The translations under genes were made by a program, and so were the position numbers. Below, piece by piece: positions 52,674 to 61,580 of a stretch of DNA of 64,000 bases (position 1 is the stretch's first letter; every line of letters starts with the position of its first letter). The stretch covers positions 62,001 through 126,000 of the forward strand of contig NZ_JAUOZU010000010.1 in NCBI RefSeq assembly GCF_030551875.1, read 5' to 3'. The notes below the pieces were generated by a model, which saw nothing but the letters and a program-made list of their open reading frames with translations, was not told the DNA's origin and ran no database searches. Origin of the DNA: Fluviirhizobium alvei. Lineage in GTDB: Bacteria; Pseudomonadota; Alphaproteobacteria; Rhizobiales; Rhizobiaceae.

Positions 52674-54026
52674 ATGCATGATATGGCCCCAAAAGACAAA
52701 CACACAGACGATTTCACATCCGCTCTCGATGCGCTCGGCGCTCGCGCCGTTCACATCGGCGTGGTCGATCCCGAAGGCGAGTTCCGCGACAAGCTCGTTT
52801 CCGCCGAAAAGGCAGCCAAGCTCGCAAAGAGCGGCTATCCTTTCTGCGAAGTCCTCTATTTCTGGGATATCGCCGAAAACACGTTCCGTGACGGTGCCTT
52901 CATCGACCGCCCGGCGAAGATCGATACCGAAACGATACGCTCCTATCCTTTCGCCGAAAACGCGGCCCTCTGCCTTGCCGATTTCGAGGGCGATTTCGGT
53001 CGCCGTTCGCCCCGCAATGTCTGCCGCGAGCAGATCTCACAGGCGGCGGAACTGGGTTTCGATGTCTTTTCAGCCTTCGAGTTCGAGTTCTTCGTCTTCG
53101 ACGAGACCGCCGAGAGCCTCAGGGCAAAAGACTATCGCGACCTGACGCACTTCGCGCAGGGCAATCGCACCTATTCGCTGCAAACATCGGCGCTCCACGG
53201 CGATCTCCTCGCTGGCCTTGAACAGACGATGAACCGGATGGATGTGCGGCTCGATGCCATCCATACAGAACTCGGGCCGGGTTGTTTCGAGGCACCGCTG
53301 ACCTACGCAAAGGGTATGAAATCGCCCGACGATGCGTTCCTGTTCAAGAATTTTGCTCGCGCCTATTTTGCCCGCAACGGCAAGACCGTGAGCTTCATGT
53401 CCAAATTGTCGCCGAACCTCTCGGGCCAATCGGGACATCTGCATATTTCCCTGCGCGACAAGGCCGGCAAGGCCGTCTTTGCCGATCCGGCCCATCCGGA
53501 CGGCCTCAGCCAGACCGCCTTGCATTTCATCGGCGGCCTGTTGCGCTACATGCCCGAACTTCTCGCCATGTGCTCTTCCACCGTCAATGCCTACAAGCGG
53601 CTGGTGCCGGGCGCCTGGGCGCCGACATCGGCAAACTGGGGCGTCCAGAACCGCACCGCCGCCGTGCGCGTGATCAACGATCAGCCGGAAGCGACGCGCG
53701 TCGAGTTCCGTGTGCCTTCTGCCGACACCAATCCCTATCTGGCGCTGTCGCTTCTCCTTGGTGCCGGGCTTGAAGGCATACGCGAAGGGATCCAACCGCC
53801 GCCGAGCAGCGCCGAGAATTTTTACCTCGCGCCCAAAGATCCGAAGACGAGCTTCCCCCGCGACCTCTGGGAAGCGGCCGACCGGCTTGAAAGGAGCGCG
53901 ATCGCCCGCAAGCTCTACGGCGACGATTTCGTCGACAGTTTCGTCGAAAGCCGCCGGGTCGAGTTTTCCGCCTATCAGAAACAGGTGAGCGAGTGGGAGA
54001 TCCGGCGCTATCTCGGCGTCGTCTGA
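52674..54026 (+). CDS. Glutamine synthetase family gamma-glutamyl-amine ligase (third copy, divergent)
   Basis: 450 residues. GS-type catalytic core: AFEFEFFVFDE, ELGPGCFEAPLTY, SGQSGHLHISLRDKAG, APTSANWGVQNRTAAVRV and RVEFRVPSADTNPYLAL. It is more distant from the two PuuA-like proteins than they are from each other (N-terminus RAVHIGVVDPEGEFRDK instead of xxDxNGxxRGK). ATG at 52674; a second ATG three codons on is possible. As first gene of an operon with an importer and an iron alcohol dehydrogenase, it probably glutamylates the imported amine. Precedents for such ligases acting on amino alcohols are IpuC and GlnA4, but the substrate here is unproven. Confidence 0.82.
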   Translation: MHDMAPKDKHTDDFTSALDALGARAVHIGVVDPEGEFRDKLVSAEKAAKLAKSGYPFCEVLYFWDIAENTFRDGAFIDRPAKIDTETIRSYPFAENAALCLADFEGDFGRRSPRNVCREQISQAAELGFDVFSAFEFEFFVFDETAESLRAKDYRDLTHFAQGNRTYSLQTSALHGDLLAGLEQTMNRMDVRLDAIHTELGPGCFEAPLTYAKGMKSPDDAFLFKNFARAYFARNGKTVSFMSKLSPNLSGQSGHLHISLRDKAGKAVFADPAHPDGLSQTALHFIGGLLRYMPELLAMCSSTVNAYKRLVPGAWAPTSANWGVQNRTAAVRVINDQPEATRVEFRVPSADTNPYLALSLLLGAGLEGIREGIQPPPSSAENFYLAPKDPKTSFPRDLWEAADRLERSAIARKLYGDDFVDSFVESRRVEFSAYQKQVSEWEIRRYLGVV

Positions 54027-54067
54027 CCGGAAGAGAATGCAAACAGCTTAGAACGGAAGGAAAGAAA

Positions 54068-55213
54068 ATGACAAAGGGAACAGAAAATATCAGCATGGGG
54101 AGCGGATTGGGCCGCCGCACGGTGCTCAAAGGCATGGGCGCCATGGGCATGGCCGCAGGGGCAAGCGCGCTCGGGCTGCCGCGCTTCGCGCAGGCCGCCG
54201 AAAGCCTCAACTATATGTGCTGGGAAGGCTATAACGCGCCCAACATCCTCGAACCGTTCCAGAAGGAAAAGGATGCGACCGTCTCGATCGACCTGATCAC
54301 TGACTCGGCAGGCGGTTTTGCCAAGCTTGCCGCCGGCGCCTTCCGCGATTTCGATCTGGTTTCATCCGACAGCCCCTGGATCCAGCGCATGGGTCCGGCC
54401 GGGTTCTGCCGCTTCATCGACGAGAACGACTTCGCCGCCCAGTTCGCCGATTTCTATCCGCAGTTCCGCTCACCCTTCGCGCCGCTGCAGTTCGAAGGCA
54501 AGGCCACCGGCCTCCCCACGCGCTGGGGCTGGGTCGGCCCGACCGTCAACACCAAGTTCGACAAGCTCGAAACCTGGTCCAGCTACGCTCCCGTGTTCGA
54601 CAGCGCCTACAAGGACAAGATTTGCCTGCTCGATTGGGGTGACTGGCCGATCATGCCGCTCGCACTCTATGCCGGCGTCAATCCTTATGAGGAACTCGAC
54701 CAGGCCGCCCTCGACGAAGTGCGCAAAGTGCTGCGCGCTGCTTTCAAGAACACCCGCGCCATCGTTGCCGACCTTGCGGTCGCGCAGAAGGGCCTGATCG
54801 ACGGTTCGTTCCGGGCGCTCATCGGCGGCGGCACCTACGCGACCTCCGCCCTGCGCATGAAGGGTCACGACTATATCCAGTCGATCGTTCCCGAGCCCAA
54901 GGGTGGCCTCAAGCAGGGCATCATCTGGATGGAAGCCACCGGCCTCATCGACAATGGCAAGAATTCCCAGGTCGCGGCCGACTTCCTGAAATACATCGTT
55001 TCGGCCGATGTCGCCAAGAAACTGGCCATCACCGAAGCCACCTGCAACCTGGTGCCGAACCAGAAGGCCGAGGCCCTCTTCACCGAAGAGGAGCGAAAGG
55101 CGCTGCAGATGGACTATATGTGGACGGCCTGGGACAACAGCCAGTTCCACACCGTGGCACCGAACATCGACGACATGCTGGCGATCTGGCAGGAAGAACT
55201 CGCCGCGCGTTGA
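54068..55213 (+). CDS. Tat-exported ABC transporter substrate-binding protein (PotD-like), copy 3
   Basis: 381 residues from the ATG at 54068 behind ACGGAAGGAAAG; the longer frame upstream lies inside the ligase gene. The N-terminus has a twin-arginine signal: GLGRRTVLKG followed by a mild hydrophobic stretch GMAAGASALGLPRF and cleavage near AQA-A. The mature part starts LNYMCWEGYNAPNILEPFQK, the polyamine-binding-protein pattern. The use of the Tat route is unlike the two other binding proteins here, which carry Sec signals, and suggests folding in the cytoplasm before export. It is only distantly related to them. Confidence 0.9.
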   Translation: MTKGTENISMGSGLGRRTVLKGMGAMGMAAGASALGLPRFAQAAESLNYMCWEGYNAPNILEPFQKEKDATVSIDLITDSAGGFAKLAAGAFRDFDLVSSDSPWIQRMGPAGFCRFIDENDFAAQFADFYPQFRSPFAPLQFEGKATGLPTRWGWVGPTVNTKFDKLETWSSYAPVFDSAYKDKICLLDWGDWPIMPLALYAGVNPYEELDQAALDEVRKVLRAAFKNTRAIVADLAVAQKGLIDGSFRALIGGGTYATSALRMKGHDYIQSIVPEPKGGLKQGIIWMEATGLIDNGKNSQVAADFLKYIVSADVAKKLAITEATCNLVPNQKAEALFTEEERKALQMDYMWTAWDNSQFHTVAPNIDDMLAIWQEELAAR

Positions 55214-55291
55214 GCCGGCCCAACATCACACGGCGGGGCGCGCCTTGCGCGACCCGCCCATTGCCATGAATAAAAATCAGGAATCGAGAGC

Positions 55292-56389
55292 TTGGTTAGC
55301 CCCGTCATCGACGCCGTCGAAATCATCAAGGACTACGGTCCGGCGCGCGCCCTCCATGGTGTGTCGCTTCAGGTCGGAGCAGGAGAATTCGTCGCCCTCG
55401 TCGGCCCGTCGGGTTGCGGCAAGACAACGCTTCTGAAGATCCTGGCCGGTTTTGAAGACCCGACCAGCGGCCGCCTCGAGATCCAGGGGCAGGACATGGC
55501 CGGCGTTCCCGCAGCATCGCGGCCAACCCGCATGGTGTTCCAGAAGCTGGCGCTCTTTCCCCACAAGACGGTCGGAGACAATATCGGCTTTCCGCTGAAA
55601 TTGCAGAAGGTCGATCGATCCGAGATCGATCGTCGCGTGCGCGGCATGCTCGATCTCATGCATCTCAAGCCGGAATATCTCGATCGCTATCCTACGCAGC
55701 TTTCGGGCGGCGAACAGCAGCGCGTTGCCCTTGCCCGCGCTCTCATCTCTCAGCCATCGGTGCTTCTTCTCGATGAGCCGATGAGCGCTCTCGATGCCAA
55801 GCTCAAGAAATCGCTGCAGGCGGAACTGAAGAAACTACACCGCGAACTCGGCACCAGCTTCGTTCTCGTGACCCACGATCTCGAGGAGGCCATGATGCTG
55901 GCCGACCGGATCTGCGTCATGCGCTCCGGCCATGTCGTCCAGATCGGTACACCGGCCGACATCTACTATCGCCCCACCAACATGTTCGTGGCCGGCTTCA
56001 TCGGCGAAACCAATTTTCTGCCGGTCAAGGTGGTGGGCAACAGGGCCGAAGGCGTATCGGTCTCCTCGACGCTTGTGTCCGGTCACGCCACCACCATGGC
56101 CACCGAACATGTCTCCACATCCCTCACCCAAAACGGCACCGCCCTTCTGGTGCGGCCCGAAACCATCGGCTTCATCACCGGCGAACCGGACCAAAGGCTC
56201 TGGACGATGAAGGGCGAAGTCGAGGAATATTTCATCAAGGGTGCTTCTACCCAGTATCGCATCCGCGTTCAGGGCATGGCGGCACCGCTTGTCATGGACC
56301 TGCCCGGCTCGATCATTCTTCCCGCCAATGTCGGCGATACCGTCACGATCGGCTTCGATCCCGCTCACGCCTATCTTTTGTCGGAGTGA
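55292..56389 (+). CDS. Polyamine-type ABC transporter, ATP-binding protein, copy 3
   Basis: 365 residues starting at TTG (55292), eight bases after AGGAA; no ATG in this frame precedes the conserved region. Walker [21 protein letters not shown], signature [15 protein letters not shown], Walker B LLLLDEPMSALDAKLKK, H-loop LVTHDLEEAMMLADR, C-terminal TOBE domain with STQYRIRVQG. It belongs to the PotA/PotG group and serves the permeases at 56392 and 57258. The unusual start codon probably lowers its translation relative to the binding protein. Confidence 0.9.
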   Translation: MVSPVIDAVEIIKDYGPARALHGVSLQVGAGEFVALVGPSGCGKTTLLKILAGFEDPTSGRLEIQGQDMAGVPAASRPTRMVFQKLALFPHKTVGDNIGFPLKLQKVDRSEIDRRVRGMLDLMHLKPEYLDRYPTQLSGGEQQRVALARALISQPSVLLLDEPMSALDAKLKKSLQAELKKLHRELGTSFVLVTHDLEEAMMLADRICVMRSGHVVQIGTPADIYYRPTNMFVAGFIGETNFLPVKVVGNRAEGVSVSSTLVSGHATTMATEHVSTSLTQNGTALLVRPETIGFITGEPDQRLWTMKGEVEEYFIKGASTQYRIRVQGMAAPLVMDLPGSIILPANVGDTVTIGFDPAHAYLLSE

Positions 56390-56391
56390 AC

Positions 56392-57258
56392 ATGAAGATC
56401 GAGAACAAATCCTGGAAAGATCCGCTACTCGTCGCAACGGTGGCGCCGCTCGCCATCGTGATTATCATCTTCTTCATCATTCCGCTTGTGATGACGCTGG
56501 TCCTGACCTTTCAGACCACGCAGTATTACCGTCTGAACTGGACCTGGGACCTGAAGATCTGGACGGAAGTCTTCTCCAAGCCGCATTACTGGACAATCAT
56601 GTGGCGGACGGTGGTGATGGCACTGATCTGCGTCATCCTCTGCGTGCTCATCGCCTTTCCCGCCGCCTATGCGCTGGCGACGCGGCTCAAAACCTGGAAT
56701 GCGCAGATCCAGATCCTCATCATCTTCGCCTTCCTCACCGATGCCGTGCTCAAGACGTTCGGCTGGATTCTCGTGCTCGACAAGAGCGGCGTGGCCAACT
56801 GGCTGCTGATGGAAGTGGGATTTGCGCCCGAAATGCTCAATCTGCTCTTCTCGCCCTCCGGCACTATGATCGGCATGGTCTACAATCTCGTCGTCTATCC
56901 GATGTTCACGATCTACCTGTCGCTGGTGCGGATCGATCGCGACCTGCTCCTAGCTGCCTATGATGCGGGTGCTTCACGCCTGCGCGCCTTCTTCGAGATC
57001 ACCCTGCCGCTATCGAAACCGGGTCTCTATTCCGGAGCCGTCCTCGTTTTCGTTCTGAGCCTCGGCGCCTTCCTCGAACCGAAAGTGCTGGGTGGAGGAA
57101 CCTCGCCGCTCGCCTCAGAGCTGATCCGCCAGAGTTTCGAAACGCGCGTCAACTGGCCGCTCGGGGCAGCCCTGACCATCGTTCTCATCGCCATCGGCAC
57201 TCTGGTACTCGCGGTCTCGGCGGTCCTGGCCAGCCGGACAACGAAGAGGGCTGCCTGA
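56392..57258 (+). CDS. ABC transporter permease (PotB-like), copy 3
   Basis: 288 residues, inner-membrane. I start at the ATG 56392, five bases after GGAG; a GTG at 56386 overlapping the ATPase stop is an alternative. Helix 1 LLVATVAPLAIVIIIFFIIP; EAA loop AYDAGASRLRAFFEITLPLS then KPGLYSGAVLVFVLSLGAFL. The C-terminal [20 protein letters not shown] corresponds to the NWPLGA block of the other PotB-like proteins. It shares 1 bp with the next permease gene (TGATG). Confidence 0.9.
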   Translation: MKIENKSWKDPLLVATVAPLAIVIIIFFIIPLVMTLVLTFQTTQYYRLNWTWDLKIWTEVFSKPHYWTIMWRTVVMALICVILCVLIAFPAAYALATRLKTWNAQIQILIIFAFLTDAVLKTFGWILVLDKSGVANWLLMEVGFAPEMLNLLFSPSGTMIGMVYNLVVYPMFTIYLSLVRIDRDLLLAAYDAGASRLRAFFEITLPLSKPGLYSGAVLVFVLSLGAFLEPKVLGGGTSPLASELIRQSFETRVNWPLGAALTIVLIAIGTLVLAVSAVLASRTTKRAA

Positions 57259-58091
57259 TGTCGCAACGTTTCAAGAATGTCGCCATCGATACGGCACTCG
57301 TCGGCAGCGTCGTTCTGCTGCTGCTCTTCTTCTACCTGCCGATTGCCACCCTCGTTGCCTTCTCCTTTACCTCGAGTCGGGTGCTGACACTACCGATCGA
57401 AGGCTTCTCCTTCGAATGGTATGGCGAACTGATCCGCAAGCCGGATTTCTTTCCGGCCGTGATCAATTCCGCGGTGGTCGCGGCCATCTCCACCCTATTC
57501 GCCACTGCCCTCGGCACGGCGGGTGCAGTCGCCTGGATCCGCTACCGGTTCCGGCTTCAGGCTGCCTTCCGGGCAATCACCTTCGCGCCGCTGCTCTTTC
57601 CGCAACTGTTGCTCGGTGTCGTGATGCTGTTGTGGTTTTCGGTGCTCGGAAACTGGCTCGGCTTCTCGACAGGCCTTGTGACCGTCGTGATCGGCCATGT
57701 CGTCTATATCACGCCCTTTGCGCTCGTCATCGTCGCGGTCCAGGTCTATGGCTTTGACGATACGCTTGAAGATGCGGCGCGCGATGCTGGTGCCAGCGGC
57801 TGGGAAGTGTTCAGGGAAGTGACCTTCCCGCTTCTCTGGCCAGGCATCTTTTCGGCCGCCGTCTTCGCCTTCCTCCTGTCCTGGGGCAACTTCTACGTTT
57901 CCTATTCGCTGGCCGGCACAGCGCGCACCCTGCCCGTCTTCGTCTATAGCGGCATCGCGGTCGGCTCCTCGCCTATTTATCCGGCATTGGCGACCCTCAA
58001 TCTCGTTCCCGCGCTGGTGCTGGTCGTTGCCGCCGAAATTCTCCGCCGGCGCGCCCTCAAACGCCAGTCGTCCTCCTATTCTCCCAGCTAA
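57258..58091 (+). CDS. ABC transporter permease (PotC-like), copy 3
   Basis: 277 residues, inner-membrane. Helix 1 ALVGSVVLLLLFFYLPIATL; EAA loop AARDAGASGWEVFREVTFPL then WPGIFSAAVFAFLLSWGNFY. The ESSD-type segment of PotC is replaced by SWGNFYVSYSLAGTARTLPV, showing that this system is a distinct branch. A basic tail (RRRALKRQSSSYSPS) ends the protein. The alcohol dehydrogenase gene follows after 18 bp, so it belongs to the same transcript. Confidence 0.9.
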   Translation: MSQRFKNVAIDTALVGSVVLLLLFFYLPIATLVAFSFTSSRVLTLPIEGFSFEWYGELIRKPDFFPAVINSAVVAAISTLFATALGTAGAVAWIRYRFRLQAAFRAITFAPLLFPQLLLGVVMLLWFSVLGNWLGFSTGLVTVVIGHVVYITPFALVIVAVQVYGFDDTLEDAARDAGASGWEVFREVTFPLLWPGIFSAAVFAFLLSWGNFYVSYSLAGTARTLPVFVYSGIAVGSSPIYPALATLNLVPALVLVVAAEILRRRALKRQSSSYSPS

Positions 58092-58109
58092 CCATTCAAG
58101 GTTCATCCC

Positions 58110-59273
58110 ATGCCTGTCGATACCGCTACGCGATCCAGCAACTGGAGCTTTCCCACCGCCGTCCGCTTCGGCAATGGCCGCCTTCGGGAACTCCCCGCCA
58201 TGGTGCGCGAGCTTGGCGCTTCACGACCGCTCGTCGTCACCGATGCCGGCTTGAAGGATCTCGCTCCGGTCCAGTCATCCCTTGACGTTCTGCGTGCCGC
58301 GGGCCTCTCAACCAGCCTGTTCGCCAACGTGAAGCCCAACCCGACCGGCACCAATGTTGCCGATGGCGTCGAAGCCTTCAAAGCCGGTGGCCATGATCTG
58401 GTCGTGGCACTCGGTGGCGGCAGCGCGCTCGATGCCGCCAAGGCCATTGCCTTCATGGCCCGGCAGACGGTGTCCATGTGGGATCTCGAAGATATCGGCG
58501 ACAACTGGACAAGGGCAAGCACGACCGGTCTGGTCCCGGTGATTGCAATCCCCACCACGGCTGGCACCGGTTCGGAACTTGGCCGCTCTTCGGTTATCAC
58601 CCATGAGGGCGAAAAGCGGAAGGTAATCGTTTTTCATCCCCGCATGATGCCGGACATCGTGCTGATGGATCCCGAAATGACCGTCGGTCTGCCCGCCCAT
58701 ATCACGGCGGCCACCGGCATGGATGCGCTGTCGCATGCACTCGAAGCCTTCAGCGCGCCGACATTCCACCCGATGGCGGAAGGGATCGCCCTCAATGCGC
58801 TGCGACTGATCAAGACATGGCTGCCGATTGCGGTCGAGGACGGCACGAACCTCGAAGCGCGCGGACAGATGCTGATTGCATCAGGCATGGGCTGCGTGGC
58901 GCTTCAGAAGGGTCTCGGCGCCATCCATGCGCTTGCGCATCCGCTGGGGGCCCTGCATGACGCCCATCACGGGCTCCTGAACGCAGTTCTGATGCCCTAT
59001 GTGATCGACTTCAACCGGCCGGCAATTTCTGACAAGCTGGCGCTGATGGCCCGCTTCCTCGAACTCAAGCGTCCGGACGCGACGGGGGTAATGGACTGGA
59101 TCATCGAATTGCGCCATCGCCTCTCAATTCCCGATACCCTGTCGGCCATGGGCCTGACGTCGATCGATATCGACCGGGTCGCCGCGATGGGCGTCGTCGA
59201 TCCGAGCGCCGGCGGAAATCCGGTGCCGCTTGATCAGGACAGCCTGAAGACGATCCTCAAGGCCGCAGCCTGA
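58110..59273 (+). CDS. Iron-containing (group III) alcohol dehydrogenase
   Basis: 387 residues. NAD-binding region GHDLVVALGGGSALDAAKAI, then PTTAGTGSELGRSSVIT and the metal-ligand helices TGMDALSHALEAFSAPTFHP and LGAIHALAHPLGALHDAHHG, which supply the Asp and three His of iron-type dehydrogenases. It oxidises a primary alcohol or reduces an aldehyde. As last gene of the GS-like/importer operon, it may act on the hydroxyl of a glutamylated amino alcohol or on an aminoaldehyde (inference). A strong hairpin follows before the convergent RTX gene. Confidence 0.9.
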   Translation: MPVDTATRSSNWSFPTAVRFGNGRLRELPAMVRELGASRPLVVTDAGLKDLAPVQSSLDVLRAAGLSTSLFANVKPNPTGTNVADGVEAFKAGGHDLVVALGGGSALDAAKAIAFMARQTVSMWDLEDIGDNWTRASTTGLVPVIAIPTTAGTGSELGRSSVITHEGEKRKVIVFHPRMMPDIVLMDPEMTVGLPAHITAATGMDALSHALEAFSAPTFHPMAEGIALNALRLIKTWLPIAVEDGTNLEARGQMLIASGMGCVALQKGLGAIHALAHPLGALHDAHHGLLNAVLMPYVIDFNRPAISDKLALMARFLELKRPDATGVMDWIIELRHRLSIPDTLSAMGLTSIDIDRVAAMGVVDPSAGGNPVPLDQDSLKTILKAAA

Positions 59274-59296
59274 CCTCGCTTCTCCGTTTCAAGAAA

Positions 59297-59330
59297 GAGC
59301 GCACATCCGAGATGCATCGGCTGTGCGCTC
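59297..59330 (-). terminator. Hairpin between alcohol dehydrogenase and RTX genes
   Basis: GAGCGCACA/TGTGCGCTC form a 9-bp outer stem with an inner CCGA/TCGG. Read on the minus strand it is followed by TTTCTTG, so it best fits as terminator of the RTX gene; it may serve both converging genes. Confidence 0.7.
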
Positions 59331-59351
59331 ACCCCCATACTCGTGGCCCGT

Positions 59352-61364
59352 TCAGAGAATGAAATCCGATCTCACCAGGCTCTCGACGCCGTTGAGTTGG
59401 ATCGCAAAATCGGCCGAACCGTCGCCATCGACATCACCATAAACGAGCAGGTCGGCCCCCTTGGCCTCGAAACGCAATTGCCCGGCTGCGCCTGAGAAGT
59501 CCCTTGTGCCGATGAAGGTGAAGGCGCGGTTTCCGCCCTGTCCACTGTTCGCATCGATCGTACTGAGGTCGATCCGGTCGGCGCCGCCGAAATCGAGGAT
59601 CGTGTCCCGACCCAAGGCACTGACAGTGCTGTCAGCAACTGTCTTGAACAGGAAGAGATCGTTGCCGCGCCCTCCTGAAAGCTTGTCGGCACCCATTTCG
59701 CCTGCCAGCCGGTCATTGCCGTCCAGCCCCGAAATTGTGTCGTTGCCACCGGCACCGGCGAGACCGTTCGCACCGGCATTTCCGGAAATCACATTTGCCA
59801 GACCATTGCCCTTGCCATTGATGCCATCGTTCCCGAGCAGGATCATCGTTTCGACATTGGATGCCAAGGTATAGGTGGTCCAACTGCGGATCGTATCATT
59901 GCCGGCACCACCGAGCTCGATCACGCGATCCAGGCCGTCATCAACCGTATAGATATCGTTGCCCTTGCCGCCATTCATCCGGTCAGCACCCGTCCCGCCG
60001 TCAATCACGTCGTCACCGTTTCCGGTTGTCAACGTGTCGTTGCCACTATCGCCGAACACCTTGTCTGCTCCGGCATAACCAAGGAACACATCATTGCCGC
60101 CGTTGAGATCGATCAGCCGGTTCTTGCCATCCAGAACCGAAATGCCGCTGAGATCGAACCGGTCAGACAGGCTTGAACCGGAAAGGCGAAAGGACGACAG
60201 GTCCAGCTTTTCAATGCTGGCATCGGTATCGAGCGAGAAGGTCGACCGGACGGCAGCCTCGCCAAGCCGGATCGTGTCGCTGCCGCTACCACCCCAGTAG
60301 CTGTCATCGGCACTATCGCCGATGACAAACAGGTCGTTTCCGGCTTCACCATAGAGCTGGTCGCTGCCCGAGCCGCCGATCAGCGTATCGTTGCCATCGC
60401 CGACGCGAAGTGTGTCACTGCCGCCGCCGCCGTTGACCTTGTCGCTGCCTGTAAAACCCGTGTAGGTGTCGTTGCCGATACCGAGATCGATCGTCGGACC
60501 ACTGAGAACCAGCGCGCTCAATCCGGAGAAATCGAATATGTCGCCCGAACTGGTCCCGTTCAGTGCGAAACCGGCCTGCTCCAGACGCTCGACACCGGCA
60601 GCCGCATCGAGGATCAGGCGATAACGAACGCTCGCACCTTCAAGGCGCACCCGATCGAACCCGTCGCCGCCAAGAAACGTATCGGAGTTATCGTCATCGA
60701 TCAGAAAAAGGTCCTTGCCGGCCCCGCCATCGAAACTGTCCGAACCGTTGCCACCGGACAGGACATCGTTGCCGCCGCCGCCCGCAAGCGTGTCGTTTCC
60801 ATTGCCGCCGCGGACATGATCCGCTCCGGCAAAGCCAATGAATTCGTCATTGCCTTCGCCAAGATCGATCACGGTTCCCGCATAGTTGAATGTCACGAGG
60901 CCCGAGAGATCGAATTCATCGCCATAGGCTGATCCTGAAAGAATGAACCCGTTGAGATCCAGCGTTTCGACAGCTTTCGTCAGCGGCAACGCGAGATACT
61001 GATAAGCGATATGGTCATCCAGCCTGATCGTATCGGTGCCGAGGCCGCCGTCGAACCCGTCATACTTGCTGTCGGTGATGACGAACGTGTCATTGCCGGC
61101 ACCGCCATCGAACTGGTCGTTGCCCTCGCCACCCAACAGCAGGTCATCGCCGTCGTGACCGTAAAGGGTATCGCTCCCCTCGTCTCCCACCAGCGTATCA
61201 TTGCCGCCGCCGCCATAGAGCCGATCGTTACCGGCACCGCCACGCAGATAGTCATTGCCAAACTCGTTTTCCGGGAAGGTCCCCTCCGCATAACCATAGA
61301 TCACATCGGAGCTTGTGCTGCCGATGACGCTGTTATTTGCTGTGGTTCCATATAGGGTCGCCAT
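59352..61364 (-). CDS. RTX (hemolysin-type calcium-binding) repeat protein, type I secreted
   Basis: 670 residues from the ATG at 61364, eight bases after AGGAGG; the open frame extends 83 codons further up but without a ribosome site. Almost the whole protein is GGxGxDxLx-type nonapeptides (GGAGNDRLYGGGGNDTLVGD and many more). Between RTX blocks, a module of about 130 residues recurs three times: D(T/R)(I/V)RL, then E-LDL-x-F-LSGSS, FDLSGL, IDLGxGND and GADxV. The C-terminal region (FTFIGTRDFSGAAGQLRF, then GDVDGDGSADFAIQLNG and ending RSDFIL) is the domain typical of type I secreted proteins. No enzyme domain and no ABC/HlyD exporter genes are present, so a surface or matrix role is likelier than a toxin. 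Confidence 0.88.
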   Translation of the reverse strand: MATLYGTTANNSVIGSTSSDVIYGYAEGTFPENEFGNDYLRGGAGNDRLYGGGGNDTLVGDEGSDTLYGHDGDDLLLGGEGNDQFDGGAGNDTFVITDSKYDGFDGGLGTDTIRLDDHIAYQYLALPLTKAVETLDLNGFILSGSAYGDEFDLSGLVTFNYAGTVIDLGEGNDEFIGFAGADHVRGGNGNDTLAGGGGNDVLSGGNGSDSFDGGAGKDLFLIDDDNSDTFLGGDGFDRVRLEGASVRYRLILDAAAGVERLEQAGFALNGTSSGDIFDFSGLSALVLSGPTIDLGIGNDTYTGFTGSDKVNGGGGSDTLRVGDGNDTLIGGSGSDQLYGEAGNDLFVIGDSADDSYWGGSGSDTIRLGEAAVRSTFSLDTDASIEKLDLSSFRLSGSSLSDRFDLSGISVLDGKNRLIDLNGGNDVFLGYAGADKVFGDSGNDTLTTGNGDDVIDGGTGADRMNGGKGNDIYTVDDGLDRVIELGGAGNDTIRSWTTYTLASNVETMILLGNDGINGKGNGLANVISGNAGANGLAGAGGNDTISGLDGNDRLAGEMGADKLSGGRGNDLFLFKTVADSTVSALGRDTILDFGGADRIDLSTIDANSGQGGNRAFTFIGTRDFSGAAGQLRFEAKGADLLVYGDVDGDGSADFAIQLNGVESLVRSDFIL

Positions 61365-61580
61365 GGGTCGGGCCTCCTGAACATTCTTGGACATGTCGGG
61401 GTGCCGACTGACGCCCCCGCCGGGATTGGGCGGACGTTTCCCCGAGCCGGGCACCCAAGCAAGCTGCTTCCGTCGAATGGCGGTGAGGTGCGGATGAACG
61501 GCCGTATTTTTCGACCAACGACCGGAAAAAGCCGACCAACGCCGCTCGACAGCAACCGGCGGGATAGCGATTATTCGACC

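Noticed and set aside
59352..61364. Regularly repeated short DNA units suggesting a CRISPR array or satellite
   Set aside because: The period is 27 bp with coding degeneracy and translates to GGxGxDxLx nonapeptides; there are no identical repeats with unique spacers.
59352..61364. RTX protein as a pore-forming toxin or protease
   Set aside because: There is no hydrophobic pore region, acylation site region or HExxH metalloprotease motif; only repeats and a secretion-type C-terminus are visible.
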